From positions 2,418,001 to 2,482,000 of the forward strand of contig NZ_CP036525.1 of NCBI RefSeq assembly GCF_007741535.1: DNA of 64,000 nt, given 5' to 3'. Positions 56,751 through 64,000 of this stretch are shown here, in pieces. The DNA is from Rubripirellula lacrimiformis. Lineage in GTDB: Bacteria; Planctomycetota; Planctomycetia; Pirellulales; Pirellulaceae. Under the pieces are notes generated by a model. It made no database searches, was not told the origin of the DNA, and saw only the letters and a list, made by a program, of their open reading frames with translations. Each line of letters begins with the position of its first letter. Positions within the stretch are counted from its first letter, which is position 1. The translations under genes and the position numbers were made by a program.

Positions 56751-57646
56751 GTTGATTTCTTTCGGCAGATGAAGCTGACCAATCGGCCGGGTTTACGGTA
56801 ACACTTCGATGCGAGGGTGGACGCTGTTTTGAAAATCATTGGACGTGAAAGTACCCAGTGCACTGCTCGGCCGGCAAGCTTCGGTTTCACGCGACTTGAA
56901 ACGCTTGTGCACAGCTCGTCTTTGGTTTTGGGGGCGTAGTTGATGATCGAATCAAACTGATGCAGTTCATGGTCGATCTCAAGTCCGGCGTCGTGGTAGG
57001 CATCGCGATACTGGTTGATCTGAAACGCATTTTCACCCCCATACAGATTGTGTAGGGGGTGCGATTTCTGAAACTCCTTCAGCGAATCATCGTCGTCGAT
57101 CAGGTGGTCTCGAAATGCAATGAGTGTGCCGCCGGGTTTCAAGACGCGGCTCATTTCCGCTGCCATTTGGCCCAGGTCCGCAGCGTGATGGACCACTTGC
57201 CGAGCAATGACCAGGTCAAACTCGTCGGTCTCAAATGGCATGGATTCGCCGAATTGCTCAATCACGTCAATCGGAAGGTTTTCGGGGGCGGCAACCGAGC
57301 GGATCGCTGCTGCACCGACGAATGGACTAGAGTCTGGTTCCAAAGCGACGACTTGCCATCCTTGTTTTGCTAATGCGTAGCTGACGATTCCATTCCCCGC
57401 TCCTACATCCAAGGCACGCCCCGCTGGTTGGGGTATGTGTTCTTGCAGAGCATTCCATTCTTCACTGCCTGCGTATCTGCGGACCGCATCGATTACAGGG
57501 CGGTCGAAATAGCACTGACGTACCAGGTCTTTTTGGTCAGGTTGCGTCAGAAGCCAAGAGACGGCGTCCTCCCAGGACACGAATCTTGACGTCTGATCCG
57601 GCTTCGTTGACACTCTGACTTCTCCATGTGGTTGGTTCATTTGCAT
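56747..57646 (-). CDS. class I SAM-dependent methyltransferase
   Basis: A 299-residue Methyltransf_11-type protein. Motif I is [19 protein letters not shown], followed by [23 protein letters not shown] and [16 protein letters not shown]. Residues 1-60 form an extra N-terminal segment ([20 protein letters not shown]). In this locus it probably methylates a sugar or chain end. Starts at 57646 and 57640 are both possible. Its first 19 bases overlap the divergent acetyltransferase frame. Confidence 0.88.
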   Translation of the reverse strand: MQMNQPHGEVRVSTKPDQTSRFVSWEDAVSWLLTQPDQKDLVRQCYFDRPVIDAVRRYAGSEEWNALQEHIPQPAGRALDVGAGNGIVSYALAKQGWQVVALEPDSSPFVGAAAIRSVAAPENLPIDVIEQFGESMPFETDEFDLVIARQVVHHAADLGQMAAEMSRVLKPGGTLIAFRDHLIDDDDSLKEFQKSHPLHNLYGGENAFQINQYRDAYHDAGLEIDHELHQFDSIINYAPKTKDELCTSVSSRVKPKLAGRAVHWVLSRPMIFKTASTLASKCYRKPGRLVSFICRKKST

Positions 57647-58272
57647 TCAGTTCTATCCATCTTTTCAAACGCTGCCCGAGGTTACCCTTGCTTGCTACCC
57701 TGAAAAACATCATCTCCGCACCACGGATTTGGCAACTGCAGCGGCGTGGTCTTATCGTCGATTGCGCAGACAATCAGTCAATTCGACCGTTTCGGATTCG
57801 GGGAAAGCTAAGCGGTTCAAGTCTTTGCGTTGGTAGCGGGTCGATTGTCCATGCGAATATCAATTTCGACCGCGACGGAGCGTCCGTAGTCGTTGGGAAT
57901 CGCGTATTCATTGGTCGGTCAAATTTGGTGACGGCCAAAGGTATCACTATCGAAGACGATGTGATGGTTTCCTGGAATGTCACGGTTGTTGACCATGATT
58001 CGCATAGCATCAACTACAGGCAGCGTCACAACGATGTCGCCCAATGGATTCATGGTGTTAAAGACTGGACTTCCGTTCCTGTTGCTGAGGTGCGTTTGAA
58101 GTCGAAATGTTGGATAGGAATGAACGCTACGATCTTGAAGGGAATTGTTGTCGGCGAGGGTGCTGTTGTGGGGGCGGGTGCTGTTGTGACGCGAGACGTT
58201 CCGGATTGGACCGTTGTGGCCGGCAATCCCGCTCGAGTGATCAAGGAAATTCCGGCAATTGAAAGATGTTAG
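57628..58272 (+). CDS. hexapeptide-repeat (LbH) acyltransferase, inverted in the locus
   Basis: A 214-residue left-handed beta-helix O-acetyltransferase of the WcaF/maltose acetyltransferase type. Hexapeptide strands run from [12 protein letters not shown] to the end; [13 protein letters not shown] contains the catalytic His region, and [30 protein letters not shown] is the usual closing coil with VAGNPARVI. It is the only plus-strand gene in the polysaccharide locus. The start is uncertain: GTG at 57628 overlaps the methyltransferase, while TTG at 57688 avoids this and removes 20 residues. It ends tail to tail over four bases with the gene at 58269. Confidence 0.9.
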   Translation: MVGSFAFSSIHLFKRCPRLPLLATLKNIISAPRIWQLQRRGLIVDCADNQSIRPFRIRGKLSGSSLCVGSGSIVHANINFDRDGASVVVGNRVFIGRSNLVTAKGITIEDDVMVSWNVTVVDHDSHSINYRQRHNDVAQWIHGVKDWTSVPVAEVRLKSKCWIGMNATILKGIVVGEGAVVGAGAVVTRDVPDWTVVAGNPARVIKEIPAIERC

Positions 58273-59288
58273 CCATTCACTGCCTCGTCTGTCGAACCGG
58301 ATGGAGGGGATTGCTCGCGATGCGACCGATTTTTTAGACGATGCTTGATCAGCCGATATTGCATCCCTAGACGACGGCGCAAATAGGTGCTGCCAAACAG
58401 TCCTTTCAGTGACTTTTGGATCGACTTCTCACGGCCATCGTCAACGCAAACATTGCCGGGCGGAAGGAATGGTGATGCGGATGCTTGGGCCGCATTTTGA
58501 CGGCTCGCACGGCAGTGTTCCCCCGAACCATCAAATCCAATGTTCTGCACGAGGCTTGCCGGGGGGAAGAGTGTGCACATCCGACGGTTAAAGGCATGGT
58601 AGTGAAAGTGGATCGCCCAGCTATTAACCAGTCCTCGTTGCTGGAGTTTAAGTAGTACGTCGTATGGATATGAGTTATTGAAGTTAAATTCCTTGCCGCG
58701 ATCTCTCGCGACGGGAATCTTGAAGTCACCCTTCTCACGCGCGGCTATGAATTCAGTCCAGCGGTCTGACCAAGTTGCCCAGCCCCAACTGGTCGTTAAT
58801 CTCGCGAATGACGCGAATCCCTGGGTCGTGTCGTGTGCGTGCCCGGAAATTTGCAGAACCTTCGGGCAATCGCGATATTTGATCAGATATTCTTTCATGT
58901 AGGTGAGGAAGTTCGATGAAACAAGTAGGTCGTCTTCTAAGACAACGGCGTGGCCGTGCTTTTCGCAAAGTTGTGTGACAGCTGACACTATGGATTCCGA
59001 TAGTCCATGATTGGTTTTTGACACGGAAACGGACACCGAAATTCCGACTTTGGAGTTTTTCTGCTCGAACGTTTTGGCCACTTCGATGGTTTCTAGAACC
59101 AACGATCGATCGATCGCACTTTTCGGTCCGTCCACAAAGATACAAATCGTGGCGTCTTCGAAGCCCTCGGCAAGAGACAGGCGATCGAGGGTCAATCGAA
59201 GGTGTTGGGGGCGTCGAAAGGCAAAAACAGCGACTGCGAGCCTGAGGTCTGTGACTTCCGAAAAAGACAGGCTTGTTCGAGTTGTCAT
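58269..59288 (-). CDS. glycosyltransferase, GT-A fold (GT2-like)
   Basis: A 339-residue protein. [21 protein letters not shown] opens the nucleotide-binding domain and IFVDGPK follows. [17 protein letters not shown] holds the DxD-like acidic motif (EDD) and [11 protein letters not shown] the acceptor segment. These features occur in sugar transferases that act on lipid-linked saccharides. The ATG at 59288 is better than the TTG at 59312. No membrane segment. Substrate unknown. Confidence 0.87.
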   Translation of the reverse strand: MTTRTSLSFSEVTDLRLAVAVFAFRRPQHLRLTLDRLSLAEGFEDATICIFVDGPKSAIDRSLVLETIEVAKTFEQKNSKVGISVSVSVSKTNHGLSESIVSAVTQLCEKHGHAVVLEDDLLVSSNFLTYMKEYLIKYRDCPKVLQISGHAHDTTQGFASFARLTTSWGWATWSDRWTEFIAAREKGDFKIPVARDRGKEFNFNNSYPYDVLLKLQQRGLVNSWAIHFHYHAFNRRMCTLFPPASLVQNIGFDGSGEHCRASRQNAAQASASPFLPPGNVCVDDGREKSIQKSLKGLFGSTYLRRRLGMQYRLIKHRLKNRSHREQSPPSGSTDEAVNG

Positions 59289-59346
59289 TGTTTGCTTGTT
59301 GTCTAAGTTCAAAATTTAGCCATCCGTAAAGCCGTTTTGCTTTTCT

Positions 59347-60693
59347 TTATCTGCCTTGGTGAGCTGGTTCGATGTGCATCGAATGGCGAGGGTGCGTTCG
59401 CGAGTTTCTTGGCGACAAAGAGGCGGATGCGGTGCGTCGCTGAATATCCATGTAAACCCATCCGACACAAGCTGATATGCAGAAGAACGGTGAGGATCCG
59501 AGGAATGTGCCTTGTTTGAGCATCAGGATTCCATTGAATGTCAGTAATGCAGCAAGCAAGCACATTTGGGATCGCACTCGTGGCGGAAGTGTTGGTAAGC
59601 GAAGGATTCGGCGAAACTGAATCAGTGGCAAAATGGCCACTGCTGCGAAGATTGCTAGGCCGATAATCCCCTCTTCTAGGAGTATCTCCACAGGCACGTT
59701 GTGTGGATAGATTCCGAAAATGAGCCAAGAACTACTGGTGCCGATTCCCGCAAGTAACTCGAAGATATTTCCGTCAGTGTAGATTTGCAGTGCATCACCA
59801 GCCATGTTCATGCGTTCGCGTTGTGCCACTTGCATCCCGCGGACGTGCCATCGGCTCATGAAAGCAGAGTTGTGGACTAGGAAGTAGGACGCGAGTCCGA
59901 TCGCAGCAATGAAGGTCAAGGCTCCCGTTCCGGCCTTTCCACTGGCCTTTCTGGCAGCGATCGGAAGGAAGATTGCTGCGGTGGTGAAGACGGCGATGAG
60001 CTGTCCACGTGATCCGCTGCGGAAAATGACAACGGCAGACAATACCGCAATTGCACCGTGAAGAAGCAGCAGTTTTCGATCGTCGCTCTTGGAGTACATC
60101 GAGAACAGGCAGCACAGCGCGACAGTGCCGGCATAGTTTGCAATGGCCAGCGGGTTGGTCTCCGCAGTACGCCCATTCGATTGGCTGATTAAGAGCCCGC
60201 GTGCTCCAAACTGCCCCAAGATAGTTCCAAGTAAGATCAGTCCGCCTAAAAGCACTGTCGTCTTCACCGCGATATCGAGCTGTTCAGTATCAGCGGAGCA
60301 GATCGGAGCAATGAAGGCGAACGTCAGGATGTAGGGAAGAGTCTTTTGGAACTGGATAATAGAAAATGACGAGTCAGTGGTCCACATCAACGACGCAAAT
60401 GTGAAAGCGAGAAGCGTTGCATAGTAAAGTAGCTGAGGGGGGTACAGTTTCAGCGATAATACGGGCATCCTGGTTTTGCGGATATAGGTGTAGCTTGCCG
60501 TCGTTGCGATCAAGGCTACCAGTATGTTGACCAAAGCGGTTCGAGAGGTGAAGAAGCTCTGTGACTGTTGTAGAACACCTTCCATCGCGAGCATTCCCCA
60601 AGCAGCAGCTAAGCCCACGCCAGGGTGCTTGAATGCAAGAGCGAACAGGATTGCGAGGCATAGCACCAGCAAGATTGAAATCGCGATTAGCAC
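59347..60693 (-). CDS. O-antigen ligase/polymerase (Wzy/WaaL family)
   Basis: A 448-residue protein with about twelve membrane helices. The large periplasmic loop carries the family segment SGSRGQLIAVF and the HNVPVEILLEEGIIGL motif with the conserved His. Together with the Wzx-like flippase and Wzc-like kinase, it makes this a Wzy-dependent pathway: it should polymerise the repeat unit on the periplasmic face. The GTG start at 60693 shares one base with the upstream stop (TAGTG). Confidence 0.9.
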   Translation of the reverse strand: MLIAISILLVLCLAILFALAFKHPGVGLAAAWGMLAMEGVLQQSQSFFTSRTALVNILVALIATTASYTYIRKTRMPVLSLKLYPPQLLYYATLLAFTFASLMWTTDSSFSIIQFQKTLPYILTFAFIAPICSADTEQLDIAVKTTVLLGGLILLGTILGQFGARGLLISQSNGRTAETNPLAIANYAGTVALCCLFSMYSKSDDRKLLLLHGAIAVLSAVVIFRSGSRGQLIAVFTTAAIFLPIAARKASGKAGTGALTFIAAIGLASYFLVHNSAFMSRWHVRGMQVAQRERMNMAGDALQIYTDGNIFELLAGIGTSSSWLIFGIYPHNVPVEILLEEGIIGLAIFAAVAILPLIQFRRILRLPTLPPRVRSQMCLLAALLTFNGILMLKQGTFLGSSPFFCISACVGWVYMDIQRRTASASLSPRNSRTHPRHSMHIEPAHQGR

Positions 60694-62018
60694 TAGTTCG
60701 GTCCGATCTGCTTTTGGGCGTTGTTAGTTGGCAGGAGCGAGTTTTTGGCGCGTTTCAAACGCACGATCGTGTTGAACACCGTCCAGCTCTCGAGTGCTGC
60801 GAGTGTCGCGGAGACTCTGGCGTTGCCGGCGAAAGTGCCGCCATGGAGTTTCTTCATTCTCGCGTGGTAGTCGTTCGTGAACTCGTCGACAGTTGCTTCT
60901 AATGGACGCGAATCTTCTGTCGAGCAACCACGCCAATTGCTGTAGAGTCTGATTAGTTTTTTTGCAGCAACATCTTGATGCCACTGTTGGTGCGTGTGCA
61001 AGCGAGTGCTGGCTTTCAGTGTTTTGAGACGATGGCGATTCGATTCCAGCAAAATTAGTTTGCTGATTGCCTGCGTCTGGTTTCCGACCAGGTACCCCGT
61101 CACTCCGTCCAGAATCTGTTCTGATTGCCCGTTGTCACCTATCAAATTACTCAATGCGATGGTTGGGATACCAAGACCAGCTGGTTCGCAGATCGAACTT
61201 GCAAAGCACTCTCCCGACGGACTGGCGAACAGTTGTACGTCCCAGCGGCTGACCCACTTCAGTAGCGTTTCGTAGTTTGTCGTTTCGTCATGGTTGACGA
61301 ATCGGGTGCCCCATCGCTTGGTTAGACGGTTGACTTGGTCCTTGTACGGCAGTCCTACAGAAACCCATTTCGAATTTGGGACTTGTTCCAGTATCGAGTT
61401 GATCGTGGATTCCGTGTCTCTTCGCCACTTCGATGGGTGAGCCCTGCCAAGTCTTCCAATCACGAAGTCGCTATTCTCGCGACTTCCGGGGGCGTTCTCT
61501 GAGTCGTGGTCGGGCGTCTCGCGATCGGGTGACGAAGGAGAAAACGGAGTCATGCAGACATAGTCTAGATTGCTTCCCAGGTTGGTTTGGGAAGCAGGAT
61601 TGCCTAGCCATTTTGAGATTCGGTAAAGGCTGTAGATTCCAACACAGCAGGTTTTTACCGTCTTGAGAATTTCTCTGTTTTCTGGAGGTCTGCCGAACAC
61701 GGGAGTCGAAACTAGTAGCGTTTCGGACAGTCTCGCTTCGCTCATGAGTTTCAGGAGCAAGGGTTCGTTGTAGGTCGGGCCGTGTATGTGAATCACGTCC
61801 GGTTGCAAATTCGAAAGGAATTCCTGTTGCCCTGCCTCGTCGGGAATGACATGGCATTCGACTTCACTGTCAGCCTGGATCATTGATCGGCGTGGACCGT
61901 CGGCTGCACCGATCACCACAACCTGATGTCCCATTTTCGACAATCTAGTTGCTAAGACTTGGCCAGCCTTTTGGATTCCTCCCAAGCTGTAGTTTGGGAT
62001 AATCTTTACGATGATCAT
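60693..62018 (-). CDS. glycosyltransferase family 4
   Basis: A 441-residue protein. IVKIIPNYSLGGIQKAGQVL is the N-terminal acceptor loop, DVIHIHGPTYNEPLL the core, FVIGRLGRAHPSKW the start of the donor domain and FASPSGECFASSICEPAGLG the E-x7-E-type donor loop. A C-terminal extension of about 90 residues is helical. The ATG at 62018 overlaps the upstream TGA as ATGA, which fixes the start against a longer frame. Confidence 0.9.
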   Translation of the reverse strand: MIIVKIIPNYSLGGIQKAGQVLATRLSKMGHQVVVIGAADGPRRSMIQADSEVECHVIPDEAGQQEFLSNLQPDVIHIHGPTYNEPLLLKLMSEARLSETLLVSTPVFGRPPENREILKTVKTCCVGIYSLYRISKWLGNPASQTNLGSNLDYVCMTPFSPSSPDRETPDHDSENAPGSRENSDFVIGRLGRAHPSKWRRDTESTINSILEQVPNSKWVSVGLPYKDQVNRLTKRWGTRFVNHDETTNYETLLKWVSRWDVQLFASPSGECFASSICEPAGLGIPTIALSNLIGDNGQSEQILDGVTGYLVGNQTQAISKLILLESNRHRLKTLKASTRLHTHQQWHQDVAAKKLIRLYSNWRGCSTEDSRPLEATVDEFTNDYHARMKKLHGGTFAGNARVSATLAALESWTVFNTIVRLKRAKNSLLPTNNAQKQIGPN

Positions 62019-62935
62019 GGGGTCGGCCTGGTGTTTTTTAGCATTCCCGCAATCACGTACAGCGGATATCCAACAAAAAACTTTAGTCGCATCCGTCGCA
62101 GGTTCATCCAAAGCGATCGACGAAAAATGTCCATCGAGCTTCGTGTGAATCCTGATTTTGCCAGTTTTAGGGACATTGCCCTTACCCGCATCCCAATGTG
62201 CTGGTCCCGGTGGCGTTTGTAGTCCTTCCCGCCCGGGTATCGGCCGGACTTCTCTGCGTCGATCAGCATCCGTGCTCCTCCGTGAACTTTGTGCATCGAT
62301 TTGAGGATGTTTTGATCGTGATTGCGATAGCCCAACATGAGTGGGGAGTGGATCTTCACAAATCCGTCGCAGGTTCCTAACCGGAACAGCATGTCGCTAT
62401 CGGTTGCAGCAATGTCTTTTTCTAGAAAGCCGCCACTGTCACGAAATGCAGAAGATTTGATCATGCAGACCCCCGTCCCAAAATAGAACCCGCATTGCAG
62501 TGATCCTTCAAAGTAGTTTTTGTAATTGGACATGTGAAGCGGTTGGATGTGTACCTCATTTAGTTCCGATTCGTCACTGAAATAACGGAGATCCCCCGCA
62601 ATGATTGTTGGTTCGTAGCGTTGCGCCGCTTGCATGAAGGTGTCGAGCGACCATGGGAATAGAATGTCGTCACTGTCTAAGAAAAACAGGTACTGTCCCG
62701 TCGCAATTTGTGTTCCTGCATTTCGTGCTGCCGCGCACCCTAAGTGATTCCTTTCAAGAACTGTCACCGCATCCCCATATGAACGAGCGCAATCAATCGT
62801 TCCATCGGATGATCCGTCATCGACAATGATGACTTCAAAATCGCGAAATTCTTGATTGAACACGCTGTCTAACGTACGCGCAAGAAGCTTTTCTCGGTTG
62901 TATGTTGGAGTGACGATAGAGATTGCTGGATTCAC
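62015..62935 (-). CDS. glycosyltransferase family 2
   Basis: A 306-residue GT-A enzyme. The N-terminus is SIVTPTYNREKLLARTLDSV, followed by IIVDDGSSDGT and the DxD motif in FLDSDDILFP; GGFLEKDIAATDSDMLFRLG is the acceptor/catalytic segment. The start is a GTG at 62935. It lies 10 bases after the flippase and overlaps the next gene by ATGA. Inverting sugar transfer to the growing lipid-linked unit is expected. Confidence 0.94.
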   Translation of the reverse strand: MNPAISIVTPTYNREKLLARTLDSVFNQEFRDFEVIIVDDGSSDGTIDCARSYGDAVTVLERNHLGCAAARNAGTQIATGQYLFFLDSDDILFPWSLDTFMQAAQRYEPTIIAGDLRYFSDESELNEVHIQPLHMSNYKNYFEGSLQCGFYFGTGVCMIKSSAFRDSGGFLEKDIAATDSDMLFRLGTCDGFVKIHSPLMLGYRNHDQNILKSMHKVHGGARMLIDAEKSGRYPGGKDYKRHRDQHIGMRVRAMSLKLAKSGFTRSSMDIFRRSLWMNLRRMRLKFFVGYPLYVIAGMLKNTRPTP

Positions 62936-62945
62936 GGTGCGGTTC

Positions 62946-64000
62946 CTAGGCTGACTTAAGTTTTGTCGTGATGCGGTGTTTTAAGTCGATCCATGGTTCG
63001 GTCCATTGAGATAGAAATCCATAAATCCCGAAGAACAGTGCAGCTTGGATCATTAGCGATGTCAGCGGAGACCATGTCGTGCCGCGATAGGCCAACCATC
63101 CGAGTGGCAGAGATGCGAAAGCGGACAGCAATATGGGCATTTTCATACCGTCGATGATGTCCCGGATTTGTACTGGGGTTGGTTTGATCGCGAATAAAAT
63201 CGTGGGAATTCGAAGCAGGCATGCGAGAACTGAAAATGTCCAGGCCATTGCCACGACGCCGCTGCTGACGGATAGGGCGAACCCCGTCACCATGACAACC
63301 GAGTTGGCAAAAACGATCTTAAAGTATCGTCCGGTTTGCCCCATCGGCAATACCGTCCAGGAAGTCGCAGGAGCAGTGGCGGAAGCCAACAGGCACGGCG
63401 CAAGTGCGTTGAAGATGGGGATGCTTTCTGTCCATTGGCTTCCCAGCATACAAAGCACGATCTCTTCACCTGTGAATACGATGAACACGCACAGTGGGAT
63501 TTGCAGGAGCATGGCAATTGCATAGCCCTTGCGGAAGAAGCTGCGGAATTGAGCAGGAGAATCCTGGAGCTTGCTAAGGACAGGGATGACGACTTGGGTG
63601 AGCGGTCCGTTGATCTTGGTCAACGGCAGCAACAGTAGCGAATAGCTCTTGGCGTAGTAGCCGAGCACTTCTTCGCCCCACACTCGAGCGATTAAAATAT
63701 TGTCGGCGTTGCGCGCCGCGTAGTTGACCGTGTTGGATGCCGTGAAACTTCCACTCATCTTCAAGTTTGGAACCGATTCGCGAATTTCGAGTGTAAGTGT
63801 CGGTACAAATTTGCTGTAAACGCTCAAAATGAAAGCCTTTGCGATGACGGTAACCGTAAGCTGCAAAAGCAATGCCTCGAATTGGAAACCGGCTGAGGCA
63901 AACGCGATTGCCGCCAATCCGCCGATCACCAGTGCACCAACATTTGCAATGCCGATCTGGCCGAAAGCAAGCCTTCGTGTGAGGATTGCGTTGTGCTGCA
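62946..64000 (-). CDS. polysaccharide flippase (Wzx/PST family), 5' end outside window
   Basis: At least 351 residues are visible. The frame continues to the right edge, where it reads HNAILTRRLAFGQIGIAN, the conserved loop of PST exporters. Eight to nine hydrophobic helices follow, with YAARNADNILIARVWGEEVLGYYAKSY marking the middle of the transporter. The family flips undecaprenyl-linked repeat units across the inner membrane. It is the most upstream gene seen in the locus. Confidence 0.9.
   Translation of the reverse strand, partial: QHNAILTRRLAFGQIGIANVGALVIGGLAAIAFASAGFQFEALLLQLTVTVIAKAFILSVYSKFVPTLTLEIRESVPNLKMSGSFTASNTVNYAARNADNILIARVWGEEVLGYYAKSYSLLLLPLTKINGPLTQVVIPVLSKLQDSPAQFRSFFRKGYAIAMLLQIPLCVFIVFTGEEIVLCMLGSQWTESIPIFNALAPCLLASATAPATSWTVLPMGQTGRYFKIVFANSVVMVTGFALSVSSGVVAMAWTFSVLACLLRIPTILFAIKPTPVQIRDIIDGMKMPILLSAFASLPLGWLAYRGTTWSPLTSLMIQAALFFGIYGFLSQWTEPWIDLKHRITTKLKSA

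Noticed and set aside
40062-64000. Exosortase substrates (PEP-CTERM-like tails) in the locus
   Set aside because: No protein here ends with a Pro-Glu-Pro-type motif, a membrane helix and an Arg cluster.

Overview
The window looks like a chromosomal segment of a planctomycete, probably a Rhodopirellula-like Pirellulaceae. The evidence is the set of lineage-typical families (DUF1549/DUF1553 and DUF1501 pairs, a PVC-type haem-binding dehydrogenase, a DUF11 repeat protein, a planctomycete-style exosortase), many GTG/TTG starts, and intergenic DNA rich in dispersed repeats. BamD-like and LptE-like lipoproteins indicate an outer membrane. No tRNA or rRNA gene was recognised.

Left part (1-24.7 kb). 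A truncated FAD reductase and a methyltransferase overlap by ATGA. A DUF1549/DUF1553-DUF1501 pair, a small parvulin and aconitase follow. Next come a Cys/Met/His-rich secreted protein, a glycosyltransferase and the operon recO-bamD-like-lptE-folP. A 1142-residue DUF11 protein ends in a clear terminator. It is followed by a ThuA-like protein and a PVC-type dehydrogenase, which are probably one gene split by a frame change at a run of ten A.

Middle (24.9-38 kb). Two arrays of the same 122-bp dyad-symmetric repeat (about 21 and 13 units) flank a housekeeping block: a glycosyltransferase on the minus strand, then leuB-cdsA-tatD, trpS-acpS and groES-groEL on the plus strand. A sigma-54-type promoter and two matching 16-bp palindromes lie upstream of groES. 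The 122-bp period is not a multiple of three and the units carry paired inverted arms, so the arrays are not protein-coding. They are the most unusual structure in the window.

Right part (38-64 kb). A complete IS3-type element (26-bp terminal inverted repeats, orfA/orfB with a -1 slippery A-run) precedes a long exopolysaccharide locus, almost all on the minus strand. Read in the direction of transcription it encodes a Wzx-like flippase, two glycosyltransferases, a Wzy/ligase-type polymerase, a further glycosyltransferase, a methyltransferase, an epimerase and another glycosyltransferase. It continues with an exosortase plus a membrane-anchored partner, a Wzc-type tyrosine kinase, a second exosortase-like protein plus TPR partner, a UDP-sugar dehydrogenase and an acyltransferase. 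One hexapeptide acetyltransferase is inverted inside the locus. The second exosortase-like protein has lost the catalytic Cys and His while keeping the Arg, so it appears to be a duplicated, catalytically dead copy with its own TPR partner. The glycosyltransferase end (about 54.6-64 kb) is visibly more A+T-rich than the left part, which suggests separate ancestry.
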